From Anaerosomatales bacterium (lineage in GTDB: Bacteria; Actinomycetota; Coriobacteriia; Anaerosomatales; SLCP01), in contig JARGFT010000002.1 of assembly GCA_029210645.1 (NCBI GenBank), positions 104,016 through 168,015 of the forward strand: 64,000 nt of DNA, given 5' to 3'. Numbering within the stretch: position 1 is the stretch's first letter; each line of letters opens with the position of its first letter. The position numbers and the translations under genes were made by a program. Positions 25,706 through 34,426 of the stretch are shown in pieces. The notes beneath the pieces were generated by a model. That model saw nothing but the letters and a program-made list of their open reading frames with translations. It made no database searches and was not told the origin of the DNA.

Positions 25706-26290
25706 GTGAAGAAGCGCCTCGGTCCGTCGGACCGGCTCTATCCAATGCCCTGCCCCCTCGTGGTCGGCGGCACGGCCGGAGAGAGCGACCTGCTCGCGGT
25801 GGCGTGGATCGGCATCGCAGCCGGCACGCCGCCGAGCGTGTCGATGGCGCTTCGCGATTCCCGTCGCACCCTCGAGCTAATACGCGAGTCCGGGGAGTTC
25901 ACCGTGAACATCCCGCCGGTGAGCATGGCGCCCGAGGTCGACTACTGCGGCATCACCAGCGGTCGGACCACGGACAAGTGGGCAGCCACCGGACTGACCC
26001 CGGAGCCGGGTGCGGTAGTCGCGACCCCGATCGTCGCCGAGTGCCCGTACAACATGGAGTGCCGCGTCACCGCGATGCACGACATCGGTCACTACACGCT
26101 CGTGGTCGGCGAGGTCGTCGAGACGCACGCCGACGAGCATGTGCTCGACGAGAGCGGCGAGAAGGTGGACGTCGGCCTCCTCGATCCGCTCGTCTACATC
26201 GCCGGTTCGCGTGAGTACCGCGGCCTGGGTCCGGTGGTGGCCCAGGCGTTCTCGGTCGGCCGGACGGTCGGGCCGGAGGTTGCCGAGTGA
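25706..26290 (+). CDS. Flavin reductase-like FMN-binding protein (flavoredoxin family)
   Basis: 194 residues, GTG start with AAGGGAG upstream. The split-barrel FMN fold is indicated by the N-terminal YPMPCPLVVGGT, the VAWIGIAAGTPPSVSMALRDSR strand-turn that binds the phosphate, and FTVNIPPVSMAPEVDYCG. Family members reduce flavins or act as electron carriers in anaerobes. It overlaps the GNAT gene by GTGA. Divergent from the met operon, sharing its 370-base upstream region. Confidence 0.82.
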   Translation: MKKRLGPSDRLYPMPCPLVVGGTAGESDLLAVAWIGIAAGTPPSVSMALRDSRRTLELIRESGEFTVNIPPVSMAPEVDYCGITSGRTTDKWAATGLTPEPGAVVATPIVAECPYNMECRVTAMHDIGHYTLVVGEVVETHADEHVLDESGEKVDVGLLDPLVYIAGSREYRGLGPVVAQAFSVGRTVGPEVAE

Positions 26291-26790
26291 GCGAGCCCGC
26301 CTTCTCGATTCGCGACGCCGCACCCGTCGACGCGCCTACCATCGCCGACCTCACACGCAGGGCGTTCGCGGAGCAAGCGGCACTCTATGCGGACGACACG
26401 CTCCCGCCGCTTTCCGACACCGCCGAGACGGTGCTCGATGCGATGGGGCGCGGCACCGTGCTCGTCGCGGAGGACACCGAGGGTTCGGTCATCGGCTCGG
26501 TGCGCGGAGAGACGCGCGGCGAGTCCTGCCTCGTAGGACGCCTGGTGGTCGAGCCCGCACTGCAGGGTCTGGGCATCGGGCGCGCGCTCGCCTGCGCACT
26601 CGAGGAGCGGTTTCCCTCGGCGGACTGCTTCAGGATCTTCACCGGTCATCGCAGCGCACCCGCGCTGCACCTTTACGAATCTCTCGGCTACGTGCGTACG
26701 CGCACCGAGTACGTACACGAGCGCCTCTCACTGGTCTTCCTCGCCAAGGAACGGGGCGCCCCGGAGGGAAGGACGGTCCACTCGGGTTAG
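26287..26790 (+). CDS. GNAT-family N-acetyltransferase
   Basis: 167 residues. The acetyl-CoA-binding motif A is RLVVEPALQGLGIGRALACALEE (Q/RxxGxG/A), with motif B in ALHLYESLGYVRTRTEYV near the C-terminus. Substrate unknown. Its GTG lies in the stop of the flavin reductase gene, so the two are co-expressed. Confidence 0.85.
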   Translation: MSEPAFSIRDAAPVDAPTIADLTRRAFAEQAALYADDTLPPLSDTAETVLDAMGRGTVLVAEDTEGSVIGSVRGETRGESCLVGRLVVEPALQGLGIGRALACALEERFPSADCFRIFTGHRSAPALHLYESLGYVRTRTEYVHERLSLVFLAKERGAPEGRTVHSG

Positions 26791-26848
26791 TGAGAACGAT
26801 CGTTCCAATTAACCCGAGGCGCGTGCTCCTCCCTCTGGTGAACTCCAT

Positions 26849-26873
26849 AATCCTGACTATTATTATCAGGATT
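26849..26873. repeat. Inverted repeat upstream of the DUF438/hemerythrin gene
   Basis: Perfect eight-base arms AATCCTGA and TCAGGATT separated by nine A/T-rich bases, in an otherwise GC-rich region. It abuts the FNR-type box by one base. It could be a second operator or a weak terminator after the GNAT gene; there is no clean T-run on the plus strand after the stem. Confidence 0.55.
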
Positions 26874-26886
26874 TGACCTGCGTCAA
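26873..26886. promoter_or_regulatory. FNR/CRP-family operator (TTGAC-N4-GTCAA)
   Basis: The palindrome TTGACctgcGTCAA has the exact geometry of FNR/Dnr-type boxes (TTGAT-N4-ATCAA) with C/G in place of T/A. It lies 83 bases before the ATG of the hemerythrin gene, where such a regulator would act on the promoter. The family senses oxygen, NO or redox state, which fits the predicted gene function. Confidence 0.6.
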
Positions 26887-26968
26887 GTCATCGCACCTGT
26901 CGGGTGGGGTACACAACGCATAGCGGCGATCCCCGTCCGGGCCGCGGATCATCGAGAGGAGTCCTTCC

Positions 26969-28426
26969 ATGCAGATCGCTCGCGAGACCAAGGTCCACGA
27001 CCTCCTTGAGACCTATCCGTACCTGCTCGACTTCCTGGCAGACCTCAAGCCCGAGTTCGCCAAGTTGCGAAACCCGGTGCTGCGCAACACCGTCGCGCGA
27101 GTCGCATCGCTGGCTACCGTGGCGGAGATGGGCGAGATGGACGCCGGCGATTTGCTCGATGCGGTGACGGACGAGATCGCGCGCCACGAGATCCACGCCG
27201 CAGACGCGGCTGTCGCGATCGGCGCCAGCCCCGCCGACCCGGTCACCCGTGCCGCTCGCCAGGAGCAGCTCAAGGGAATCATCGGCAAACTGCACGACGG
27301 CGCCAACGTCGCCGACGTCAAGGCGGAATTCGACGCGCTCACCGCCGAGATCGACGCAGTAGAGATCGCCGCCATGGAACAGGCGCTGATTGCCGACGGG
27401 ATGCCGGTCGAGGAGGTCCAGCGCCTGTGCGACGTGCACGTCAGTATCTTCAAGGACGCGCTCGAGAGCCAGCCCGCCGAGGCGGAGGCTCCGCTACCGG
27501 AGGGTCATCCCGTCGAGACCTACCGCCGTGAGAACCTGGCTCTCGGAGAGGTCATCAACGCCGTGCGCTGCGCCGTCGAAGAGCTCGCAGCCGACGACGA
27601 GTCGGACCGGCAGGCAGCACTCGAGGCCGCCCGCGCCGCGCTCGAGCGCCTTTCGCTCCTCGATGTCCACTACCTGCGCAAGGAGAACCAACTCTTCCCG
27701 CTGCTCGAGTCGCACGGCATCGAGGGCCCGACGAAGGTGATGTGGGCGCTGGACGACGACATCCGGGCACGCATCAAGCAGCTGCGAGCCGCCGCCGAGC
27801 GGGGCGACGCGGGGTACCTCGCGAGTGACGTTCCTGAAGTCCTCGGCATGGTGGAGGACATGGTCTACAAGGAGGAGAAGATCCTCTTCCCGGCCGCGCT
27901 CGGAGCACTCTCTGAGTCCGAGTGGGAGTCGATGGCCGCCGGTGAGGCGGAGATCGGGTTTGCGTGGATCGAGTCCCCCGCGACTGCGGTGGCAGTAGAC
28001 GCACCGGCCGCGGTGAGCGAGGCGGGCCTGCACCCTCTCACCACCGGCGCGCTGACGCTCGAGCAGATCGATCTGATGGTGCGGGCGCTTCCCTTCGATG
28101 TCAGCTTCGTCGACGAGCACGACCGCGTGCGCTTCTACTCTGAGGGCGAGCGGGTCTTCCCCCGCAGCCCCGCCGCGATCGGGCGCGAGGTGCGCAACTG
28201 CCACCCGCCCAAGAGCGTGGACAAGGTCGAGCAGATCCTCTCTGAGTTCAAAGCGGGCACCAAGGACGTCGCCGAGTTCTGGATCGAGATGGGTGGGCGC
28301 TTCATCCACATCCGCTACTTCGCAATGCGTGATGCAAGTGGTGCGTACCGCGGCTGCCTCGAGGTCGTCCAGGACGCGACGCACGTCCGCTCGCTGGAGG
28401 GGCAGCGAAGGCTGGTGGAGTGGTAG
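26969..28426 (+). CDS. DUF438 protein: DUF1858-like, hemerythrin and PAS domains
   Basis: 485 residues. The N-terminal segment (VHDLLETYPYLLDFLADLKPEFAK) is DUF1858-like, followed by a helical DUF438 region near 80-150. A hemerythrin-type HHE bundle comes near 180-320, with His/Glu motifs (GHPVETYRREN, DVHYLRKENQLFP, EDMVYKEEKILFP) for a di-iron site. The C-terminal PAS domain spans 360-480 (FVDEHDRVRFYS, RSPAAIGREVRNCHPPKS). Relatives of this family deal with oxygen, NO or iron-sulfur damage. The FNR-type box upstream supports such a role. GAGAGGAG is the ribosome-binding site. Confidence 0.88.
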   Translation: MQIARETKVHDLLETYPYLLDFLADLKPEFAKLRNPVLRNTVARVASLATVAEMGEMDAGDLLDAVTDEIARHEIHAADAAVAIGASPADPVTRAARQEQLKGIIGKLHDGANVADVKAEFDALTAEIDAVEIAAMEQALIADGMPVEEVQRLCDVHVSIFKDALESQPAEAEAPLPEGHPVETYRRENLALGEVINAVRCAVEELAADDESDRQAALEAARAALERLSLLDVHYLRKENQLFPLLESHGIEGPTKVMWALDDDIRARIKQLRAAAERGDAGYLASDVPEVLGMVEDMVYKEEKILFPAALGALSESEWESMAAGEAEIGFAWIESPATAVAVDAPAAVSEAGLHPLTTGALTLEQIDLMVRALPFDVSFVDEHDRVRFYSEGERVFPRSPAAIGREVRNCHPPKSVDKVEQILSEFKAGTKDVAEFWIEMGGRFIHIRYFAMRDASGAYRGCLEVVQDATHVRSLEGQRRLVEW

Positions 28427-28477
28427 ACGGCCGGCGGCCGCTCGGCGCACACGGCTTCTGCGGTGGCCCCGCAGCCG

Positions 28478-29638
28478 CTACCCCTTGATCACCCCGATAG
28501 GCGTCAGACGGGTGAGCGGCTCGACGAGGTCGCTCTGATAGCGCATGACATCTTCGATGTCCTTGTACGCCGCTGGAGCCTCCTCGGCCAGATCGTGTTT
28601 CTTGGCCTTGAACAACCGCACGCCGGCCTCCTCCAGCTCGCGCATCACCTGCTCTCGCGGGAAGGCGCGCATGGCGGCCTTGCGACCCATCACCCTACCC
28701 GCACCGTGGCTGCACGAGAGGAACGACTCGGGGTTCGCGAGCCCCCGGCAGACGTAGGAGGCGGTCCCCATCGAGCCCGGCACGAGCACCGTGCCCTCGG
28801 CGCGGACCGCGCCCTTGCGGTGCATGATGACCTGCTCGCCGAGGTGTTCCTCGACCGCGGCGTAGTTATGATGCACGTCGACATCGACCGTGGGGTTGAC
28901 CCCGGGGAATCGACGCTCGATGGCCCTGCGCACCGTCTCCGCCATCAGCCGGCGATTCTCCCGGGCGAACCTGAGGCAGAAGTCCATCGCCTCCAGGTAC
29001 TCCGCGCCCGCTTGGGAGTCGACCGCCAGGTGCGCAAGCCCCCACTCAGGCGGGACGGTCGAATCGCCCGCGCGGTTCTCGGCCTTGGCCACAATGTCGT
29101 AGTGCTCGGCCATCTGCTTACCGAGGTTGCGGCTGCCCGAGTGCACCATCATCCACGCCACGCCGTCAGGATCGACCTGCGCCTCGATGAAGTGGTTGCC
29201 CCCTCCGAGCGTCCCGACCTGACGGACCGCCTTGTCGATCTCGGCTCGCAGCGGCCCGATGTCGGGGACGTCATCGAAAAGCGACGTACGGTCGGCCTGG
29301 CTCGCCTTGTGCCACTCGAACCCGGTGGGAGTCGAGCGCTGGACGTCGTTGAGGACCGTATCCCGTCCCGGAGCGAACTCGGCAAGCGGGATGTTCGTAC
29401 ACCACGCACGCACCCCGCACCCGATATCCAAACCTACCGCATGCGGGATGACCTGACCGCGTGCGGCCAGGACGCCGCCGATGGGCATCCCGTAACCCAC
29501 GTGCGCATCGGGCATGAGCGCGACGTGGCTGAACGCGAACGGCAGGCGGGCAAGATTGCCCGCCTGCGCCAGCGCGCCCTCATCGATGTCGGCACCCCAC
29601 ACCTTGATGGGGACGCCGTCGGTCTCGATCTGGTACAC
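28478..29638 (-). CDS. rtcB: RtcB-type RNA ligase
   Basis: 386 residues from the GTG at 29638 (GTGAGGCAAGG upstream); a longer frame back to 29773 is open but Gly/Arg-rich and unlike the family. RtcB signatures are LMPDAHVGYGMPIGGVL, VGLDIGCGVRAW (metal Cys), LGGGNHFIE (metal His), VHSGSRNLGK, and late SCSHGAGRVMGR with the guanylylated histidine. It joins 2',3'-cyclic phosphate or 3'-phosphate RNA ends to 5'-OH ends using GTP and Mn2+. No archease gene is next to it. The GerW-like gene is just upstream. Confidence 0.93.
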   Translation of the reverse strand: MYQIETDGVPIKVWGADIDEGALAQAGNLARLPFAFSHVALMPDAHVGYGMPIGGVLAARGQVIPHAVGLDIGCGVRAWCTNIPLAEFAPGRDTVLNDVQRSTPTGFEWHKASQADRTSLFDDVPDIGPLRAEIDKAVRQVGTLGGGNHFIEAQVDPDGVAWMMVHSGSRNLGKQMAEHYDIVAKAENRAGDSTVPPEWGLAHLAVDSQAGAEYLEAMDFCLRFARENRRLMAETVRRAIERRFPGVNPTVDVDVHHNYAAVEEHLGEQVIMHRKGAVRAEGTVLVPGSMGTASYVCRGLANPESFLSCSHGAGRVMGRKAAMRAFPREQVMRELEEAGVRLFKAKKHDLAEEAPAAYKDIEDVMRYQSDLVEPLTRLTPIGVIKG

Positions 29639-29667
29639 CCTTGCCTCACCGCCCGGCGGGGCGGCCC

Positions 29668-30096
29668 CTACCGACGCAGAGCCCGCCCGAGGGCGAACAG
29701 CACCGCGACTGCTGCACCCGCCACCGCACCGATAACCGCGAGGCGGTTCATGTCGATGGTGGGATTCCACCACACGCCCTCAGGCGTGACCTCGATGACC
29801 CCGACCGGCTCGGCGCTGATCATATAGCCCAGTCCCATCCCGGAACCGTATCCCTGGTCGACGGCGCCCTCTTCGCATCCGGGCGGGCACTCCGGCGTGC
29901 ACTCGTGGACAGCAGACGTCCCGCCGCCGCCACCGAATCCCCCGCCACCCCTGTGATTCACGCGGGCAACCGGGATGACAGCACGGTCGCCGGAGATGAC
30001 GGTCTCACCGAACACCGTACGGGCGTCGGCGGACTCGCCGATCTGCTTGAGCAACTTGCGAAAATCCTTCGTGTCCATCTCAACTTCATCGCTCAT
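29668..30096 (-). CDS. GerW/YtfJ-family protein
   Basis: 142 residues. The core VFGETVISGDRAVIPVARVNH followed by a Gly-rich loop and GMGLGYMISAEPVGVIEVTPEG is the GerW (sporulation YtfJ) pattern. A Cys-rich insert (CTPECPPGC) lies in the Gly-rich loop and could bind metal, an unusual addition. A C-terminal helix (AVIGAVAGAAVAVLFALG) would anchor it. In spore formers the family affects germination; here, in an apparently non-sporulating context, its role is unknown. Confidence 0.78.
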   Translation of the reverse strand: MSDEVEMDTKDFRKLLKQIGESADARTVFGETVISGDRAVIPVARVNHRGGGGFGGGGGTSAVHECTPECPPGCEEGAVDQGYGSGMGLGYMISAEPVGVIEVTPEGVWWNPTIDMNRLAVIGAVAGAAVAVLFALGRALRR

Positions 30097-30136
30097 TGTC
30101 GGGCGCCTCCTCGGCGTTGAGGTCGCACACTATGCG

Positions 30137-30162
30137 GACACCCTGGATATACCCAGGGTGTC
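30137..30162. terminator. Hairpin after the response-regulator operon
   Basis: Ten-base-pair stem GACACCCTGG / CCAGGGTGTC with an ATATAC loop. On the minus strand it follows the last receiver gene (ends 30201) and precedes the GerW gene. No strong T-run. Confidence 0.6.
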
Positions 30163-30200
30163 ACGTAGCGCAGGGCCGAAGTGTGATATCGAAGCGGTGT

Positions 30201-30671
30201 CTAGCTCGTTTCCCGCTTCCGATGCATGATCTCGACCATAGTGCGCAACTTGCCGACCTGCCGCGAGCGGTGGTGTGCGAGCTCGGCACGCTTCTTCGGG
30301 TCGAGCATCGCCTCGACGTAGTCCCCGAGCTCCTTCACATCGAAGGGCTTGGTCATGTACTCGACGTCCTTGAGTTCCTCGAGCGTGTCGAGCTGACTGT
30401 CGAGGTCTCCGATTGCCGAGAGGAAGACGATCGGTATCTTTGCCGTCTTCGGGTTGGCCGCCAGGCGACGGGCCACCTCACGGCCGTCCATCCTCGGCAT
30501 CATGATGTCGAGGACTATGAGGTCGGGTTTCTCTAGTGCGACCTTGTCGAGCGCGTCCTGGCCGTCGTGCGCCGTGGCCACCTCGAAGCCCTTGGCTGTC
30601 AGTGCCGCCGACACCAACCGGACGATCGACGGCTCGTCATCGACCGCGAGAATCTTCCGCGTCATCCGCAC
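30201..30671 (-). CDS. Single-domain response regulator (CheY-like) with basic tail
   Basis: 156 residues. The receiver domain (1-120) has VDDEPS, phospho-acceptor Asp in LIVLDIMMPRMDGREV, VFLSA and TKPFDVKEL. The remaining 35 residues are a helical, basic tail (DPKKRAELAHHRSRQVGKL) without a recognisable output domain. Last gene of a kinase-receiver-receiver run, so it probably relays the signal to a protein partner. Confidence 0.88.
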   Translation of the reverse strand: MRMTRKILAVDDEPSIVRLVSAALTAKGFEVATAHDGQDALDKVALEKPDLIVLDIMMPRMDGREVARRLAANPKTAKIPIVFLSAIGDLDSQLDTLEELKDVEYMTKPFDVKELGDYVEAMLDPKKRAELAHHRSRQVGKLRTMVEIMHRKRETS

Positions 30672-30680
30672 GCACCTCTC

Positions 30681-31052
30681 TCACTCTTCTCCGACAAGGA
30701 TGGAGTTCACGGTCTCCGCGAGATCGCGCGGCGTGAACGGCTTGCATATGTACTGCAGGGCCCCGCGTCGCAGCCCTTCTTCCTGCTCGTAGTGCTGGCT
30801 CTTGGCCGAGAGCATCACGACGGGTATGTCACACGTCTTCGGGTCTGCCTTGAGCCGGTCGAGCGCGTCGTAACCGGTCATCACCGGCATCATCACGTCC
30901 ATGAGGATGAGGTCGGGCTTCTCCTCGGCCGCCACCTTCAAGCCCGCGACTCCATCGGTCGCCTGGAAGACCTCGTGCCCCTTGCGCTCGAGAGAGAACG
31001 AGACGAGCTTGAGGATGTGCGGCTCGTCGTCGACGACGAGGATACGGCCCAC
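30681..31052 (-). CDS. Single-domain response regulator (CheY-like)
   Basis: 123 residues, receiver domain only: VVDDEPHI, LILMDVMMPVMTGYD (phospho-acceptor Asp), VMLSAK and ICKPFTPRDL. It begins one base after the stop of the hybrid kinase gene, which makes it a likely phosphotransfer partner. With the next gene it forms a pair of stand-alone receivers. Confidence 0.9.
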   Translation of the reverse strand: MGRILVVDDEPHILKLVSFSLERKGHEVFQATDGVAGLKVAAEEKPDLILMDVMMPVMTGYDALDRLKADPKTCDIPVVMLSAKSQHYEQEEGLRRGALQYICKPFTPRDLAETVNSILVGEE

Positions 31053-31053
31053 C

Positions 31054-32892
31054 TCACACCTCCTCTGTCAGGAACTGCTCGATCCGCTCGACAAGGTCCT
31101 CGACGGCGAACGGCTTGCGCAGCTGCTCGGCGGCGAGTTCCAGCAGATCGGTTCGCTCGCGGTCGATACGGTGTGCGGTCATCACTACGATCGGGATGTC
31201 CTTGGTCTCCTCGGAACTCTTGACCTCCTGTATGACCTGATACCCGTCCATCACCGGCATCATCAGGTCGAGGAGGATGAGATCGGGTTTGTGCTCCTCG
31301 ATCGCGGCCATCGCCTCCCGGCCGTCGTATGCGGCGATGGTCGAGAAGCCCTTTGCGCGCAGCGTGTTGCTCATCGCACCGACGATCGAGCGATCGTCGT
31401 CGACGACGAGCACGAGCGGGGCCTCCTGACCGCCGACCAGGTCATCGACGATTCGCGTGAGCCGCGCCTGGTCGATCGGCTTCTCCAGGTAGTTCGCCGC
31501 GCCGAGGCGAAGGCTCCTGCCCTCGTCGCACACCACCGAAAGCACAACCACCGGGATGTCGCAGGTCCGGGAGTCGTCCTTCAGCCGGTGGAGCAGCTCG
31601 AAGCCGTCATCCTCCTCGAGCATGACGTCCAGCGTGATCGCGCGCGGCTGCAGCCGCAAGGCCTTCTCGTGCGCCTCCGTCGCGGAGTGCGCGTACTCGA
31701 CATCGTAGCCCCGCTTGCACAGGTAGGTGCTGATGAGCTCGCACGTACTCGGGTCGTGGTCGACGACCAGCACGAGCCCGCCCGCCGACTCGAGAGGACC
31801 TTCGAGTTCTGGCTTGCGAACGATCTCGCATGACGCCATCGGGAGCGAGAACCAGAACGTCGAGCCCTCGCCCGCCTCGCTCTCACATCCCACGTCGCCG
31901 CCGAGAAGTTCCACGACGCTCTTGCAGATCGAAAGTCCGAGCCCCGTTCCCCCGATGTCACGGGTGAGCGATGAGTCGACCCGGTAGAACTTGGTGAAGA
32001 GCTTCTCCTGGTCCTCAGCCGAGATGCCGATGCCCGTGTCGTGCACCGAGACCACGACCTCCTCGCCGTCCTGCCGTGCCCGAATCGTGACAGAACCCCC
32101 GCCCGGCGAGTACTTGATGGCGTTGCTCACGAGATTCATCAGCACCTGACCGATACGGTCGCGATCGCCCGCCGCACGCGGGAGCGGGTCCTCTGCCACC
32201 CACGTCAGCTCGATCTCGGAGTTCTTGGCGACCGCGCGGAACGTGTCCACGACGCCCTGGACGATCTCGTTCATCTCCAGTGGTTCGACGCGCAGATGTA
32301 CTCGCCCCGATTCGATGCGTGAGATGTCGAGAATGTCGTTGATGAGCGACACGAGCCGGTTGGAGTTCTCCTGCACGATGCCGAGGAACTCGCGCTGCAT
32401 CTCGTTGATCTCGCCGGCGTCCTCATCGAGGATGAGGTCGACGTAGCCCTTGATCGAGGTCAGTGGCGTGCGGAGCTCGTGCGAGACCATCGAGACGAAC
32501 TCGTTCTTCATCACGGCAGCCTCGCGCTCGGCAGTGATGTCGTGGATGCTGATGACCTGGCCCGCCGGCTCGCCGTCGTGCCCGGTGATGCGGTTCATGC
32601 GCACCATCAGGACCCGATGCTCCGGCTCGGAGCGCGCCACCTCCACGGCCACACCGTTCTCGAACGGCTCGTCCAGGCCGAGAAGCGCCTGCGGATCGAC
32701 CTCTCGTCCGAGCAGATCGTCCACGGCGTGCCCCAGTAGCTCCGCTGCGGCCGGATTGACGAGCTCCACGCATCCGAGCGCGTCGATCACGATCAGGCCG
32801 TCCGCAGTCGCCGCAAGTATCGCCTGGATGCGCTCGCACTGGTCACCGTGCGACTCGAAGCTCATCGACGAGTGGAGACCGTTCTCCGGCAT
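31054..32892 (-). CDS. Cytoplasmic hybrid histidine kinase with PAS and two receiver domains
   Basis: 612 residues with no membrane helix. PAS domain near 20-125 (ATADGLIVIDALGCVELVN). HisKA with phospho-acceptor His in SMVSHELRTPLTSIKGYVD. HATPase motifs LVSNAIKYS, DTGIGIS and GGTGLGLSICKS. Receiver 1 (VLVVDHDPST .. ITLDVMLEEDDG) has a slightly degenerate acidic pocket. Receiver 2 (VLVVDDDRS .. LILLDLMMPVMDG, MTAHR, RKPF) is canonical. Two more receivers are encoded downstream, so a four-receiver phosphorelay is possible. Input unknown. Confidence 0.92.
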   Translation of the reverse strand: MPENGLHSSMSFESHGDQCERIQAILAATADGLIVIDALGCVELVNPAAAELLGHAVDDLLGREVDPQALLGLDEPFENGVAVEVARSEPEHRVLMVRMNRITGHDGEPAGQVISIHDITAEREAAVMKNEFVSMVSHELRTPLTSIKGYVDLILDEDAGEINEMQREFLGIVQENSNRLVSLINDILDISRIESGRVHLRVEPLEMNEIVQGVVDTFRAVAKNSEIELTWVAEDPLPRAAGDRDRIGQVLMNLVSNAIKYSPGGGSVTIRARQDGEEVVVSVHDTGIGISAEDQEKLFTKFYRVDSSLTRDIGGTGLGLSICKSVVELLGGDVGCESEAGEGSTFWFSLPMASCEIVRKPELEGPLESAGGLVLVVDHDPSTCELISTYLCKRGYDVEYAHSATEAHEKALRLQPRAITLDVMLEEDDGFELLHRLKDDSRTCDIPVVVLSVVCDEGRSLRLGAANYLEKPIDQARLTRIVDDLVGGQEAPLVLVVDDDRSIVGAMSNTLRAKGFSTIAAYDGREAMAAIEEHKPDLILLDLMMPVMDGYQVIQEVKSSEETKDIPIVVMTAHRIDRERTDLLELAAEQLRKPFAVEDLVERIEQFLTEEV

Positions 32893-32954
32893 GACGAACC
32901 CCCGATACGGCAGAAACCGACATCTACCGGGTTGTTCGACAGTGATACTGCCGC

Positions 32955-32974
32955 CCCTGCCTCACGGGGCAGGG
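32955..32974. terminator. Hairpin between the broken transporter and the hybrid kinase
   Basis: Seven-base-pair stem CCCTGCC / GGCAGGG in the 107-base gap. On the minus strand it would end transcripts from the transporter pseudogene. No T-run. Confidence 0.45.
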
Positions 32975-32999
32975 CAAACCGCGGACGGTCGCCGCCAGG

Positions 33000-34277
33000 C
33001 TACGCGGCGTCGCGCAGTGGCTTGTGCTCCACGACAGTGGCCATCTTCGGAGCCGGCGGCCTGGTGATGAGGCTCAGTCCCGCTGCGAACACGCACAGCA
33101 CCGCCGCGACCGCATAGGCAGTGGCGTACGATCCGGTGGTGTCCACGATGGTCCCGGCGCTCATCGAGCCGAACACTCCTCCCACACCCCATGCGGTGAA
33201 CACGAGCCCGTAGTTCACGCCGAGGTGTTTCGTGCCGAAGAAGCCTGCGGTGGTCGAGGGGAAGAGCGAGAGGTTCGCCCCGTAGCAGAAGCCGACAAAC
33301 GCCGCGGCGACGGCGAGTGTGACCGGCGAGACGGCGCGCGGCAGGAGCAACATCAGCCCGGCCTGGAAGGCGAAGACGACGAACATCGTCTTGAGCCCGC
33401 CGATGCGGTCGGACACGATGCCGGCCACGATCCGTCCGGCAGCGTTGCCGATCGCGAGCACAGCTACCAGTACGAAACCGAGTTCGATGCCGGAGAGCTG
33501 GGCTGCGGCGATCTTGGCCATGTGCCCGATGATCATGAGCCCGGCAAACGCCGAGCACGCTTACATCAGCCAGAGCAGCACGAACTGGCGGGTCCGGACC
33601 ATCTCGCGCCAGTCATAATCATGCGAGACCGGAGCGGCCGGAGTGTCCGCGCCGCCGGCGACCGCCGCGATCTGCGCGGGCGCTGTGGGCGCGAAGCCCT
33701 CGGGCGGATCGGTGAGCAGCTGCGCAAGCCCGATCGTGATGACAAGGAACGACCCGCCCAGCGCGAAGAAGGTCGTGTTCACGCCGATACCGCCGAGCAG
33801 CGCCGAGGTGACCGGCGCGATGTAGACGCTCGCCAGGCCGAAGCCGCTCACCACCAGCCCGGTGATGAGGCCCTTGCGCTCCGGCGGGAACCACTTCACG
33901 GCAGCTGGCGTGGCCGCCGCGTAACCCAGGCCGATGCCCGCGCCCGCGAGCACGCCGAAGCCGAAGACCACGAGCGGCAGCTGGCCGGGACCGGCCAGGC
34001 CCGCGACGATCAACCCGAGCCCGGTGAGAGCACCGCCAAGCGTTGCCACGACCCTCGGCCCGAAGCAGTCCTGAGCCCGGCCGGCGAACACCATCGTGAG
34101 CGCGAAGACTCCCACCGCGACGGCGTAAGGTAGACTCGCCGCGCCGGCGCTCCATCCCCACTCGGCGGTCAGCGTCTTGGCGATGACGCTCCAGGAGTAG
34201 AGCACTCCGAGCGCGAGGTTGATGCCGAGCCCGGCAAGCGTGACTATCCAGCCACGCGTGGCGGCGCTGCGATCCAT
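33000..34277 (-). pseudogene. MFS transporter, oxalate/formate antiporter-like, interrupted by TAA
   Basis: One frame of 425 codons with a single TAA at 33563-33561, giving open segments of 238 and 186 codons. The N-terminal half has LGINLALGVLYSWSVIAKTL and a typical A-type loop. The stop follows FVLLWLM and is followed in frame by ACSAFAGLMIIGHMAKIA, where relatives of the OFA family have a Tyr (LWLMYACGAFAGLM), so TAC-to-TAA is the simplest event. The rest of the C-terminal half is intact and ends at a normal TAG. Either a recent nonsense mutation or a sequencing error. Confidence 0.8.
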
Positions 34278-34373
34278 AACGGTCGTCCCTCCCGTTTGGG
34301 TCGTGGGTGTCGATGATGCCGAGCAGGCGCCCCCCGTGGGCCTCCGGCATTCCTGACGCCAGAGTATAACGCA

Positions 34374-34401
34374 CGAAGCCGGGCACGATGGCCCGGCTTC
34401 G
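34374..34401. terminator. Terminator downstream of hsp20
   Basis: Perfect 11-base-pair stem CGAAGCCGGGC / GCCCGGCTTCG with an ACGATG loop, 26 bases after the hsp20 stop on the minus strand. Confidence 0.7.
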
Positions 34402-34426
34402 CATCAGAGAGGGACTGAAGCGCTGA

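Noticed and set aside
25383-25745. A 120-codon minus-strand frame containing the Met run
   Set aside because: The first 84 codons overlap the divergent promoter and start of the flavin reductase gene and look non-coding. Only the last 36 codons from the ATG at 25493 are supported.
33561-33563. Recoding of TAA in the transporter as an amino acid
   Set aside because: TAA ends other genes in the window normally, and pyrrolysine uses TAG. A nonsense mutation or base error is simpler.
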